Shown here one piece after another: positions 39,967 to 49,152 of a DNA stretch of 64,000 bases. A model generated the notes under the pieces. That model was not told where the DNA came from. It worked only from the letters and a program-made list of their open reading frames with translations, and did not search any database. The stretch's first letter is position 1. The number at the start of each line of letters is the position of its first letter. Position numbers and translations under genes: made by a program. This DNA comes from Gammaproteobacteria bacterium (GTDB lineage Bacteria > Pseudomonadota > Gammaproteobacteria > Nevskiales > Nevskiaceae). The stretch lies in contig JAPLSB010000019.1 in assembly GCA_026398875.1 (NCBI GenBank), forward strand, positions 372,001 through 436,000, in the 5' to 3' direction.

Positions 39967-42030
39967 GTGACGCCGGTCAGCGGCACGGTGCTGGTAATCA
40001 GCCCGACCGAGAACCCGGCCCGCGACATCGAAACCAGCCTGCGCAATGCCGGCCATCCGCTGCGGGTGCGCTGGGTACAGGGCCTCGACACGCTCGAGGA
40101 CCATCTGCGCAACAGCCCGCCGGATCTGGTCATTGCCGAACGCGACGGCGGGCCTGCAGCGCTGCGCGACCGCGTTTTCGAAGCCTGCCAGCGGCTGCAG
40201 CCGGAACTGCCGGTGCTGCTGCTCGGCACGCCGCTGACCGTCGAGGCGACGCTGGCCGCCATGGCGGCGGGTGCCGACGACCTGGTGAGCTGTGAAAGCC
40301 CGGCCTCGCTTCGTCATCTCGAACGCGTCGTTGCCCGCGAGATCACCCGCCATGCCGTCAGTCGCCAGTTGCGGCAGACCCGCAGTCGGCTGGCGGACTT
40401 CGAAGCGCGCCACGAAAAGCTGACCGACTCCACCGGCGATGCCGTCGCCTGCATCCAGGAAGGCATCGTCGTACGTGCCAACCTGGCGCTGGCCCGACTG
40501 CTCGGCCATGACGATCCCGCAGTCCTGGCGGGTCAGCCGCTGATCGACCTGGTCGCCGCCGAGCAGCAGGGCGAGATCAAGGACCATCTGCGCGGCGTGC
40601 TGAAAGGCCGGCCGCTCGCAGCCGGGCTGGTGCTGAAGCTCGCGGGCCGCGACGGCGTGGTGGCCGTCGAAGCGCAGATGATCCTCGGCAATCAGGACGG
40701 CGAGCAGGTCGTCGAACTGCTGATCCGCGCGGCGGATCCGCCACGACCCGCGCCGACCGTCACCGCGATCTCGCCGTTGCCGGTCGCGGGCCGCGCCGCC
40801 TTTCGAGTCGCACTGGCCGCGCCGCTGCCGAACGGCGTGACGCGCGCTGCACTGCTGGTGCGCATCGATGACGTCGCCGGGCTGGAAGAGCGCATCGGCT
40901 TTGTCGAAACGGAGGCCCTGATCGGCCTTGCCGGCACCGCGATCGCGGCCCGCCTGGCAGCGGACGACCGGCTATTCGGCTTTTCGCTCGATGAGCGTGC
41001 CGTGATCGTCGAACGCCCGGAGCTGGCGGACATCGAACGGCTTGCCGAAACCCTGCGCCGCGAGCTGCGCGAGGAAATCTTCAGCATCGGTGACCGCGAG
41101 GCCCAGCTGAGCCTGAGCATCGCCGTGCTGCAGCCCGGCACCGGCGATGGCGCCGACACGGTAATCCGGCAACTGGCGAACGAGGTGCGCAGCGCATCCG
41201 CCAAGGACGGCAACCGGGTGGTCATCGTTGGGGCCACCACGCGCACGGCGCAGGTCGAGCGAGAGGAAGCGCGCATTGCCGCCCTGACCCGCCGGGCGCT
41301 GGCCGAGGACCGGCTGCGGCTGGCCTGGCAGTCGATCGCCAGCCTCGAAGGCGAGACCCGCAACCACTATGACCTGCTGGTGCGGATGACCGACGAGACG
41401 GGACGTGAATGGACCGCGTCGGAATTCCTGCCGGCCGCGCAGAAGTTCAACCTGATGCGGTCGATCGACCGCTGGGTGGTCGGCAGCGCGCTGGAACTGA
41501 TCGCCCGTCGCAACCCGCAGCACGACACGGCGACGCTGTTCGTGAAGATCTCCGAGGACAGCGTCCGCGATGCGGAGGCTTTTCTGGTCTGGCTCCGCGA
41601 ACTGCTGGGCGGGCGCATGCTGAAACGCGACGAGATCGTCTTCGAGGCGCAGGAACTGGTGCTGCAGAACCACATCCGCAAGGCGCGCACGCTGACCCGT
41701 GAACTGGTCGAAATGGGCGCCGGCTTCGCGATCGAGCATTTCGGCATCGGCCCGAGCTCCGCGCAGATGCTCGACTACATACCGACCCACTTCCTGAAGT
41801 TCCATGCGTCGTTCACGCAGTCCTTCGGAGACCGCGCGACGATTGCCCGCATGAGCGAACTGGTCGAGGCCGCGAAGCAGCACCGCATCAAGACCATCGT
41901 CAGCCATGTCGAGGATGCCAACGTCATGGCCCGGCTCTGGCAGATGGGCGTCAACTACATCTCCGGCTACCACGTGCAGGAACCGGAGGTGGTGTTGTTG
42001 GGCGACGATGCAACGGCAGCGCGGCCCTGA
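39967..42030 (+). CDS. FimX-like degenerate GGDEF-EAL c-di-GMP effector
   Basis: A 687-residue protein, near the length of Pseudomonas FimX. It has a receiver-like domain (about 1-125, DLVIAERDGG), a PAS domain (about 140-255), a degenerate GGDEF domain (about 270-420, where the signature is lost around FGFSLDERAVIV) and an EAL domain (about 425-675). The EAL motif itself reads DLLVRM and several metal ligands are absent (for example the DDFG equivalent is EHFGIG). It should bind rather than make or break c-di-GMP, and by analogy control type IV pili. It starts with GTG; a terminator follows. Confidence 0.82.
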   Translation: MTPVSGTVLVISPTENPARDIETSLRNAGHPLRVRWVQGLDTLEDHLRNSPPDLVIAERDGGPAALRDRVFEACQRLQPELPVLLLGTPLTVEATLAAMAAGADDLVSCESPASLRHLERVVAREITRHAVSRQLRQTRSRLADFEARHEKLTDSTGDAVACIQEGIVVRANLALARLLGHDDPAVLAGQPLIDLVAAEQQGEIKDHLRGVLKGRPLAAGLVLKLAGRDGVVAVEAQMILGNQDGEQVVELLIRAADPPRPAPTVTAISPLPVAGRAAFRVALAAPLPNGVTRAALLVRIDDVAGLEERIGFVETEALIGLAGTAIAARLAADDRLFGFSLDERAVIVERPELADIERLAETLRRELREEIFSIGDREAQLSLSIAVLQPGTGDGADTVIRQLANEVRSASAKDGNRVVIVGATTRTAQVEREEARIAALTRRALAEDRLRLAWQSIASLEGETRNHYDLLVRMTDETGREWTASEFLPAAQKFNLMRSIDRWVVGSALELIARRNPQHDTATLFVKISEDSVRDAEAFLVWLRELLGGRMLKRDEIVFEAQELVLQNHIRKARTLTRELVEMGAGFAIEHFGIGPSSAQMLDYIPTHFLKFHASFTQSFGDRATIARMSELVEAAKQHRIKTIVSHVEDANVMARLWQMGVNYISGYHVQEPEVVLLGDDATAARP

Positions 42031-42051
42031 GGCCGTGCCGGAGTCAGCAAC

Positions 42052-42080
42052 AAAAAAGCGGCCCGAAGGCCGCTTTTCTT
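42052..42080. terminator. Bidirectional rho-independent terminator
   Basis: AAAAGCGGCC, loop CGAA, GGCCGCTTTT, with an A run before and T run after. It lies between convergent fimX-like and htpX genes and can stop transcription from both sides. Confidence 0.9.
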
Positions 42081-42091
42081 GACCCCCAGAC

Positions 42092-42967
42092 TCAGGCCGA
42101 CGCCTGCAGCCTCGCGATGCGCTCCTCCAGCGGGGGATGCGTCATGAACAGGCTCTTGACGCCACCAGAGATGCCCATCGCCTGCATGCCCTGCGGCAGG
42201 CTTGACGGCTCGTGCTGCGCCTTCAGCTTGGCCAGCGCGGCAATCATCTTGCGCTTGCCGGCCAGATGGGCGCCGCCGGCATCGGCTGCGAATTCGCGGC
42301 GGCGGCTGAACCAAGCGACGACGATCGACGCCGCGAAGCCGAGCACGATCTGCATCACCATCGAGGTCACGAAATAGCCGATGCCCGGGCCGCTGCGCTC
42401 GTCATCGCCGCGCTTCAGCGCCGAATCGACGGCGTAGCCGATCACCTTCGACAGGAAGATCACGAAGGTGTTGAGCACGCCCTGGATCAGGGTCAGGGTG
42501 ACCATGTCGCCATTGGCGATGTGGGCGATCTCGTGGCCGAGCACGGCTTCGGTTTCGTCCTGGCTCATCGAGCGCAGCAGGCCGGTCGACACCGCGACCA
42601 GCGCACTGTTCTTCGACATGCCGGTGGCGAAGGCATTGATTTCCGGCGCGTCGTAGACCGCGACTTCCGGCATGCCGATGCCGGCGGCGCGCGCCTGCCG
42701 CTCGACGGTGGCCAGCAGCCAGGCTTCGGCCGCGCTCTTCGGTTGCTCGATGACCACAGCACCGGTCGAGCGCTTGGCCATCCACTTCGACATGGCCAGC
42801 GAAATGAACGAGCCACCCATGCCGAACACCGCCGAGAAGATCAGCAGGCTGCCGAGATTCAAGCCGTTCTGGGTCAGGAAGCGATCGCCGCCAAGCAGGC
42901 TGGCAACCACCGACAGCACCAGCATGATGGCGATGTTGGTCAGCAGGAAAAGACCGATGCGTTTCAT
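42092..42967 (-). CDS. htpX: Membrane protease HtpX
   Basis: A 291-residue zinc metalloprotease of the inner membrane that degrades damaged membrane proteins. Two N-terminal helices ([40 protein letters not shown]) precede the zinc site [11 protein letters not shown] (HExxH), with the third ligand region in [30 protein letters not shown] is the conserved strand before it. Length is normal. It is expressed under envelope stress in other bacteria. Confidence 0.96.
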   Translation of the reverse strand: MKRIGLFLLTNIAIMLVLSVVASLLGGDRFLTQNGLNLGSLLIFSAVFGMGGSFISLAMSKWMAKRSTGAVVIEQPKSAAEAWLLATVERQARAAGIGMPEVAVYDAPEINAFATGMSKNSALVAVSTGLLRSMSQDETEAVLGHEIAHIANGDMVTLTLIQGVLNTFVIFLSKVIGYAVDSALKRGDDERSGPGIGYFVTSMVMQIVLGFAASIVVAWFSRRREFAADAGGAHLAGKRKMIAALAKLKAQHEPSSLPQGMQAMGISGGVKSLFMTHPPLEERIARLQASA

Positions 42968-43047
42968 GTTTCAGGTTCGACGACGGTGAGGAATGGAGTT
43001 TCCGGTCCTGGCAAATTGGCGATCAGGCGAGCCGAATCAAGGGCCGA

Positions 43048-45288
43048 TCAGGCACCGGTTTCGCCGGTCCGGCCGCTGGCCACGGCGGCCATTGCGTCGA
43101 CGCGCTGATAGCCGCGCGGCAGCGGATTGCCGCGCGAGGCCCGGGCGCCGAGATAGCTGGCTTCGAGATCGCTGGCCTTGATCGTCAGCCGGCGCTTCAG
43201 GCTGGTGACTTCCAGCGCCGAACCGGCCGGCAGCACGCAGGCGGCGACGATGCGGTCTTCACCTTTCAGGCCAATCAGCTTGTTGCCCTTGCCCTTGGCC
43301 AGTTCCGGCAGTTCGCCGATCGGGAACACCAGCAGCCGGCCTTCAGCCGTGGCGACGGCGACGCGGTCGTCCGGTTTCTTGGTCGCCAGCGGCGCCAGCG
43401 GCGTGCCGTCCAGCGTCAGGCAGGCCTTGCCGGCCTTGTTGCGGCCTTGCAGATCGTCGAGCTTGGCGATGAAGCCGTAGCCGTCGGAACCGGCCAGGAT
43501 GTAGCGATCCGCGCCTTCGCCAGCCAGCAGGCTGACGATCGACGCGCCGTCCTGCAGATCGAGCTTGGTGGTCACCGGCTCGCCCTGGCCGCGGGCGCTT
43601 GGCAGTTCGCGCGGGTTCAGCGTGTACGCGCGGCCCTTCGAATCGAGGCCAATCAGCAGCTGGTTGGTGCGTCCGGCGACCGAGGTCAGGTATTCGTCGC
43701 CAGTCTTGTACGACAAGCCGAGCACGTCGACCTCGTGGCCCTTGGCGGCGCGAATCCAGCCGGCCTTCGACAGCACGATGGTGATCGGCTCGCTGGGCAG
43801 GATTTCGGTCGCTTCCAGCGCCACGGCCGGCGCACGGGCGACCAGCGGGCAGCGGCGGTCGTCGCCGTACTTCTTCGCGTCCTCGTCGATTTCCTTGGCC
43901 ACCAGCCTCTTCAGCTTGGCTTCCGACGACAGCAGGTCTTCGAGCTTGGCGCGTTCCTTCGCCAGTTCGTCCTGCTCGGCACGAATCTGCATCTCCTCGA
44001 TCTTCTGCAGATGGCGCAGACGCAGGTCGAGAATCGCGGTGGCCTGAATATCGGACAGGCCAAAGCGGCGCATCAGTTCGGCGTGCGGATCGTCCTCGAA
44101 GCGGATGATCCGGATCACCTCGTCGATGTTCAGGAAGGCGATCAGCAAGCCATCGAGGATATGCAGCCGCTCGTTGACCTTGTTGAGCCGGTGTTCGAGG
44201 CGGCGCTTGACCGTCGCAACACGGTAGACCAGCCATTCCGACAGGATTTCCGGCAGGTTCTTGACCCGCGGACGGCCGTCGAGGCCGATCATGTTCAGGT
44301 TCACGCGCACCGACTTTTCCAGATCGGTGGTCGCGAATAGATGGGTCATCAGCTGCTCGACATCGACGCGGTTCGAGCGCGGGATGATGACGATGCGGGT
44401 CGGATTCTCGTGGTCCGACTCGTCGCGCAGGTCGTCGACCAGCGGCAGCTTCTTGGCCCGCATCTGCTCGGCGATCTGCTCCTGGATCTTCGCTGGCGAC
44501 ACCTGATGCGGCAGCTGGGTGATAACGATGTTGTCGTCTTCACGCTCCCAGCGAGCCCGCATGCGCACCATGCCGTTGCCGCTGTCGTACAGCTTCCGCA
44601 GCTCGGCGCGCTCGCTGATGATTTCGCAGCCGGTCGGGAAATCCGGCCCGGGCAGCACTTCCATTACCTGATCAAGCGTGGTCGCCGGGTCCTTGAGCAG
44701 CAACTGGCAGGCGGCCGCAAGTTCGCGCAGGTTGTGCGGCGGAATGTCGGTGGCCATGCCGACGGCGATGCCGGTCGTGCCATTGACCAGAATGTTCGGC
44801 AGCCGCGCCGGCAGCAGCTTCGGCTCGGTCATCGTGCCGTCGAAGTTCGGCACCCAATCGGAGGTGCCCATCTCCAGCTCGCCGAGCAAGGTCGCTGCGT
44901 ACGGCGTCAGCTTGGCTTCGGTGTAGCGCATCGCTGCGAAGCTCTTGGGATCGTCCGCCGAACCCCAGTTGCCCTGACCATCGACCAGCGGGTAGCGATA
45001 GCTGAACGGCTGCGCCATCGTCACCATCGCTTCGTAGCAGGCGGAATCGCCATGCGGATGGAACTTGCCGATCACGTCGCCGACGGTGCGCGCCGATTTC
45101 TTCGGCTTCGACTGCGCCGACAGGCCCAGCTCGCTCATCGCATAGATGATGCGCCGCTGCACCGGCTTCAGACCGTCGGCGATATGCGGCAGCGCGCGGT
45201 CCAGCACGACGTACATCGAGTAATCGAGGTAGGCCTTCTCGGCAAAAAGGCGCAGGGGCAGGCGTTCGGTTTCGGTCGGTTCGCTCAT
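43048..45288 (-). CDS. parC: DNA topoisomerase IV subunit A
   Basis: About 746 residues from the ATG at 45288; an ATG at 45297 adds three. It cuts and rejoins DNA to separate daughter chromosomes. The winged-helix core has [19 protein letters not shown] and the catalytic Tyr in [12 protein letters not shown] long coiled coil and the C-terminal beta-pinwheel follow. ParC rather than GyrA is indicated by the absence of a GyrA box, the 746-residue length and the core sequence. parE is not in the window. Confidence 0.95.
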   Translation of the reverse strand: MSEPTETERLPLRLFAEKAYLDYSMYVVLDRALPHIADGLKPVQRRIIYAMSELGLSAQSKPKKSARTVGDVIGKFHPHGDSACYEAMVTMAQPFSYRYPLVDGQGNWGSADDPKSFAAMRYTEAKLTPYAATLLGELEMGTSDWVPNFDGTMTEPKLLPARLPNILVNGTTGIAVGMATDIPPHNLRELAAACQLLLKDPATTLDQVMEVLPGPDFPTGCEIISERAELRKLYDSGNGMVRMRARWEREDDNIVITQLPHQVSPAKIQEQIAEQMRAKKLPLVDDLRDESDHENPTRIVIIPRSNRVDVEQLMTHLFATTDLEKSVRVNLNMIGLDGRPRVKNLPEILSEWLVYRVATVKRRLEHRLNKVNERLHILDGLLIAFLNIDEVIRIIRFEDDPHAELMRRFGLSDIQATAILDLRLRHLQKIEEMQIRAEQDELAKERAKLEDLLSSEAKLKRLVAKEIDEDAKKYGDDRRCPLVARAPAVALEATEILPSEPITIVLSKAGWIRAAKGHEVDVLGLSYKTGDEYLTSVAGRTNQLLIGLDSKGRAYTLNPRELPSARGQGEPVTTKLDLQDGASIVSLLAGEGADRYILAGSDGYGFIAKLDDLQGRNKAGKACLTLDGTPLAPLATKKPDDRVAVATAEGRLLVFPIGELPELAKGKGNKLIGLKGEDRIVAACVLPAGSALEVTSLKRRLTIKASDLEASYLGARASRGNPLPRGYQRVDAMAAVASGRTGETGA

Positions 45289-45450
45289 GAACGGCATTCG
45301 GCAAGCGGGGTCAGGCGGGATTCGCGGCGGCGGAGTGTCGCACTGCGCGGCCGCAAAGTGGGATCTGGCGCGCCTGGCGCAACGAATGCGCGCGGTCTTC
45401 GCCTGGCTGGCATCTTCTTACTGCCTGTTCCAAAAACAAGTCTTGCCCCA

Positions 45451-45480
45451 TTGTTTTGAACTGAACGTCCGTTTTATAGT
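45451..45480 (+). promoter_or_regulatory. Candidate sigma-70 promoter of the small secreted protein genes
   Basis: TTGTTT at 45451-45456 and TATAGT at 45475-45480, 18 bases apart. A GTTGCA-C-TGCAAC inverted repeat at 45493-45505 sits at the expected transcript start and may be an operator. Confidence 0.5.
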
Positions 45481-45551
45481 TCGGCCCGCGATGTTGCACT
45501 GCAACGTAGCTGGATGTACCCAGAACATTACGAGTGAACACGGAGACTTTT

Positions 45552-45941
45552 GTGAACAAGAAACTGACCCTTGCGCTGATCCTTTCGGCCGCGGCATCGA
45601 TGCCGGCAATGGCTGCCCCTGCCATCGGTGGCGTCGTTGGCGGCGTCCTCGGCACTGTCAAGGCCGTGCTGGCCGAGCCGGGCCCGACCGTCGTCGGCCT
45701 CGTGAAGGCGCTGCCGGACATCACCAACGATGCCGTCGCTGGCGTCACCAACGCGCTGAACGCTGTGCCGCCGGTCCTGCTCGGCACCCCGGGCCTGCAG
45801 AACACCTCGCAGTCGATCACCGTGCCGCTGCCGGGTCCGGCGTTCCTGAACGCGACGGTCGCCGACCTGCCGGGCAAGCTCAGCGTGAGCGCAACGGGCG
45901 CGGGCCCGATCGTCGTGACGATCACCACCGGCAACCCGTAA
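45552..45941 (+). CDS. Small secreted protein, paralogue A
   Basis: A 129-residue protein from a GTG at 45552, preceded by GGAG; an ATG at 45534 is less well placed. A signal peptide (KKLTLALILSAAASMPAMA, cleavage after AMA) is followed by a Gly/Val/Ala-rich mature part. It shares with the next gene the block TVPLPGPAFLN and a closing GPIVVTITTG, so the two are paralogues. No Cys, no catalytic-looking motif and no family I recognise. Its promoter and the outer-membrane barrel gene downstream suggest an exported structural or surface protein. Confidence 0.72.
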   Translation: MNKKLTLALILSAAASMPAMAAPAIGGVVGGVLGTVKAVLAEPGPTVVGLVKALPDITNDAVAGVTNALNAVPPVLLGTPGLQNTSQSITVPLPGPAFLNATVADLPGKLSVSATGAGPIVVTITTGNP

Positions 45942-45952
45942 CCGTAGTGGCT

Positions 45953-45992
45953 GCTGCGGGAAGGTTCGGCGTCATGCTCGACTTCCCGCAGC
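45953..45992. repeat. 11-bp inverted repeat after paralogue A
   Basis: GCTGCGGGAAG at 45953-45963 and CTTCCCGCAGC at 45982-45992 form a perfect stem with an 18-base loop. No T run follows, so it is not a standard terminator; it may protect the mRNA end or attenuate transcription. Confidence 0.55.
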
Positions 45993-46194
45993 ATCGGTCC
46001 CTTCCACTGACCGCTTGAAATCCGCCGCAGCTGACGACACACTCCCGTTGATCGTATGGTACCTGACGATCAGGGTAATCATCATTGAAGTCAACGACTT
46101 CCCGATGAGCAAAACTTTCGGCGGATGATCCCGCAGCGCGCCATCGAAACAGTGGCGGGCAGCGGTACAACTAGAAACCAACGTGGAGGGGAAC

Positions 46195-46566
46195 ATGAAG
46201 AAAATCATCATCACCGCGGCGCTCGCCGCAGGATCAGCACTGGTTCCAGCCCAGGCCGCACCGGCCGGCGGTCTTGCCCAGACGCTGACCGCAGTGCTTC
46301 AGCGGCCGGTTGGTACGGTCACCGACATCGTGCGTGGCTATCCGGGCATCACTCAGGAACTGGCGCCGATCGGCGTCGACCTGCTGCTGGTGCTTCCGGC
46401 GCTGCTGCGCGGTGAGCCGATTGCACCGAACGTCCGCACGGTCACCGTGCCGCTGCCCGGCCCGGCGTTCCTGAACCAGAATCTCGTCAACGTTCCGGAC
46501 ACCCTGCGTGTCAACGTGTCGGCATCGGGTCCGCTGCTCATCACCATCGGCACCGGCGGTCTCTGA
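46195..46566 (+). CDS. Small secreted protein, paralogue B
   Basis: A 123-residue protein from the ATG at 46195, preceded by a strong GAGGGG. A signal peptide (KKIIITAALAAGSALVPAQA) is followed by GGLAQTLTAVLQRPVGTVTD and the conserved block TVPLPGPAFLN, ending with GPLLITIGTGGL. It is homologous to the gene at 45552. The mature protein is about 100 residues, hydrophobic and free of Cys. It has its own terminator downstream. Function unknown. Confidence 0.75.
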   Translation: MKKIIITAALAAGSALVPAQAAPAGGLAQTLTAVLQRPVGTVTDIVRGYPGITQELAPIGVDLLLVLPALLRGEPIAPNVRTVTVPLPGPAFLNQNLVNVPDTLRVNVSASGPLLITIGTGGL

Positions 46567-46594
46567 CGCGCCACATCGTGCTTTAATGCATACG

Positions 46595-46623
46595 AAAGCC
46601 CGGCTATACGCCGGGTTTTTTTT
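46595..46623 (+). terminator. Rho-independent terminator after paralogue B
   Basis: CCCGGC, loop TATAC, GCCGGG followed by eight T, extended by A-T pairs at the base. It ends about 45 bases before the barrel gene. Confidence 0.9.
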
Positions 46624-46667
46624 GCCCTGCCCGGCGACTCATTCGCCCATCAGCCCGGACCCGAATC

Positions 46668-48212
46668 ATGGCCATTTCCCTGCCGCCGCCAGTCGAACCG
46701 CAGATGGTGTCCGTCGCGGAAATTCGCCCGGCTGCCAACATCCATGTCGGGATCGGCGCGCTGACATTCCACGTTGCCGATCGCTGCAAGATCGGCACCG
46801 GCAGCATCGAGCGCGTTGCCCGCTCGTCGCAAACGCCGACCGATTTCATTCGCGGGCTCGGCGTCGCCTGTGTGATCAACGGCTACCCCGCGGCGCGCAC
46901 CGCCTACGCGGTCGAGGGCAAGACGGTGTACGTGTCGGTGGACCGCGGCCGGATCAGCAGCGTCGATGTGCCGCCAGCGCTCGACGGCTGGTTCGACCAC
47001 CTGAAGCGCAAGACCGCCCTGCGCAGCGCTGACCTCGAACAGGCGCGAGTACTGGCCGACACCTTCAGCGAGCGCAGCGGCGACAACTACGCGATGCGGC
47101 TGCTGCCGGACGGCCGCAACGGGGCGAAGCTGGTCATCGACGCAGCCACCCCAGGCCGTCGCCAGATCGAAGCGCAGGCCGGTTTCACGACCAGCGGCAG
47201 CCGCTTTTCCGGCCGCTACCTGGCTGACGCCCAGATCCGCATGTCAGCCGACACCGGCACCGAACTGCTGGTCGGCGGCAATATCGGCATTCGCCCCTCA
47301 GGCCTGCGCGACGAACAGAGTGGCGGGCCGTACCGCGACGCCAACGCCCAGCTCAGTCAGGTGACGCCGATCGGCGTGTTCGCCGTCGACGCCCGCTATG
47401 TCGACTTCGCGCCGTCCGCCGATGCCACGCAGACCGACGGCAGCAGTACCCGGCTCAGTCTGGACGGCGAGATCGGCGAAGCCGGCGTGTCGTGGCTCAG
47501 CGTGCTGCACGCCGACTACACCGAGCGGCTGACGCTGACCTTGCGCATCGGCCGCACCCAGCAGACGCTCGATTTCCAGAACTTCAACCTGCTGACGCAG
47601 CGCTACACCAAGGGCGAAGCGACGCTGAGCGGCAGCACCCGTTTCCGGATCGGCACGCTCGATATCTTCGATCTGCAGGCCGGCGTCGGCCTGGCGCAGG
47701 GTTTCACGTCGTCGCCGTTCGGTGCCGGCGATACGGCCAGCGGCCAGTTCGGCGTGATTCGTCCGGCGCTGCGGCTGACTTATGGGCCCAGTGCCTGGCT
47801 GGTGCCATCGATCGAGCTGAACGGCCAGCTGGCAACCAAGACCCTGCCGCAGCTTGAACAGTTCGTGCTCGGTGGCCTTGGCGGCCAGCGCGCGTTCGAG
47901 CCGGGCACCGCCGCCGGCGACCACGGCTATGCCGGCAGGCTGTCGCTGAGCACCAAGCGGCTTGAATGGGGGTGGGCGTCGCTGAAGCCCGCGCTGTTCG
48001 CCGAGTACGGCGCAAGCCGCTTCCGCGATTCGCAGCCCGGCCGCGAGGACGGCACCTCCCGGCGTGCCGACGTTGGCATCGAAACCGTGCTGCGCTTCAG
48101 CCGCTTCGTCGAAATCAACGCTTACGCGGCGACTTCGATCGAGCGCAGCGGTCCGTCACAGCTCGCCAACGATGACCAGCAGCTCGGCGCGCGCGTGGTG
48201 CTGAGCTACTGA
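46668..48212 (+). CDS. ShlB/FhaC-like outer membrane barrel (TpsB family)
   Basis: A 514-residue protein resembling the transporter of two-partner secretion. An N-terminal part rich in beta segments with a POTRA-like stretch (about 60-125, CVINGYPAARTAYAVEGKTVYV) is followed by alternating polar/apolar strands and the late hallmark VLGGLGGQRAFEPGTAAGDHG, comparable to the SVRGF-type motif of FhaC. It ends with aromatic-Tyr (VVLSY), as barrels do. Oddly, the ATG at 46668 gives no signal peptide, and no ATG, GTG or TTG lies upstream in frame before the terminator. The small secreted proteins upstream are candidate partners by position only. Confidence 0.72.
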   Translation: MAISLPPPVEPQMVSVAEIRPAANIHVGIGALTFHVADRCKIGTGSIERVARSSQTPTDFIRGLGVACVINGYPAARTAYAVEGKTVYVSVDRGRISSVDVPPALDGWFDHLKRKTALRSADLEQARVLADTFSERSGDNYAMRLLPDGRNGAKLVIDAATPGRRQIEAQAGFTTSGSRFSGRYLADAQIRMSADTGTELLVGGNIGIRPSGLRDEQSGGPYRDANAQLSQVTPIGVFAVDARYVDFAPSADATQTDGSSTRLSLDGEIGEAGVSWLSVLHADYTERLTLTLRIGRTQQTLDFQNFNLLTQRYTKGEATLSGSTRFRIGTLDIFDLQAGVGLAQGFTSSPFGAGDTASGQFGVIRPALRLTYGPSAWLVPSIELNGQLATKTLPQLEQFVLGGLGGQRAFEPGTAAGDHGYAGRLSLSTKRLEWGWASLKPALFAEYGASRFRDSQPGREDGTSRRADVGIETVLRFSRFVEINAYAATSIERSGPSQLANDDQQLGARVVLSY

Positions 48213-48255
48213 AGCCCCTGGCGGTCGACAGCGCGGCGGCATCACGCCGCCGGCG

Positions 48256-49152
48256 TCATCCGGCGCGACGCAGCGAGGTCGCCAGCAGATGAAGCGCGGG
48301 CTCGCCCGGCGCCAGCTGCACATCACCACGGCGCGCGAAACCCAGCCGCTGCAGCACCCGCAGCGAAGCATCGTTACCAGGCTTGACGATCGCCAGCACC
48401 TCGGCCAATGCCAGACGCGATGCGGCATCGTCCAGCACCGCCGCGCCGGCTTCGCACGCAAGCCCCTGCCCCACTGCGTCCGGCAGCAACGCGTAGCCGA
48501 GATCGGCCGTCGGCAAAGATTCCCGCCGCAGCAGGCCGCACAGCCCGACGGCGGCGCCGCTGCTGCGGGCAATGACGGCCAGCAGGCCATGCCGATGCTG
48601 GCGGTAGTCGGCCAGCGGACCCTCGTCGATGTAGCGCCGCGCATCGGCCAGCGTGCGCACGCCGCGATCACCGATCTGGTTCAGAAAGCCAGGCGTGTTC
48701 AGCAGCGCAAGGATCATCGCGGCATCGCCGTGATTCAGCGGCCGAAGCGTCAGCCGTGCGGTTTCGAGCGTCGGCACGCCGATCCGTTCGATCGCCTTGG
48801 CTGCCTGCCAGAGCTGCTCCATCGCGATCAGCCGCTGCGGATCGCCCAGCGGCGGCAGTTCATCGAGATGGGCGGCGACATGGCCGTAGCGACGCCGGAA
48901 CTTGGTATTTGCCGCATCCAGCGCCCGGGCTGGATCAAGGCCGAGATGGCGGGCAATGTTGGCGATCATGAACAGCAGATCGCCGAGTTCCTCCTGCCGA
49001 TGCGCCGGTTCGGCGGCTTCGCGCAGCTCGGCGATCTCCTCGGCAAGCTTGTCCCAGAGCCCCTGCGGCTCGTCCCAGTCGAAGCCGTGCTCGGCGGCAG
49101 CGGCCTGCAGCGCAGTGGCAGCGCTGAACGGATCGACCGGCGATGCCGTCAT
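48256..49152 (-). CDS. MazG-like pyrophosphohydrolase fused to GNAT domain
   Basis: About 298 residues from the ATG at 49152, which overlaps the NUDIX stop (ATGA). Residues ~1-120 match a MazG domain: GFDWDEPQGLWDKLAEEIAE, then LREA, and HRQEELGDLLFMIANIARHL, keeping the ExxE...ExxD metal-binding acids. The rest is a RimJ-type GNAT acetyltransferase (LETARLTLRPLNHGDAAMIL, VGLCGLL, LGYALLPDAVGQGLA, NDASLRVLQRLGFARRG). A single MazG copy is shorter than the double-domain E. coli MazG. NTP clean-up is likely for the first half; the acetyl acceptor is unknown. Confidence 0.85.
   Translation of the reverse strand: MTASPVDPFSAATALQAAAAEHGFDWDEPQGLWDKLAEEIAELREAAEPAHRQEELGDLLFMIANIARHLGLDPARALDAANTKFRRRYGHVAAHLDELPPLGDPQRLIAMEQLWQAAKAIERIGVPTLETARLTLRPLNHGDAAMILALLNTPGFLNQIGDRGVRTLADARRYIDEGPLADYRQHRHGLLAVIARSSGAAVGLCGLLRRESLPTADLGYALLPDAVGQGLACEAGAAVLDDAASRLALAEVLAIVKPGNDASLRVLQRLGFARRGDVQLAPGEPALHLLATSLRRAG

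Noticed and set aside
45953..45992. Rho-independent terminator after the first small secreted gene
   Set aside because: The stem is perfect but the loop is 18 bases and no T run follows, so I list it only as an inverted repeat.
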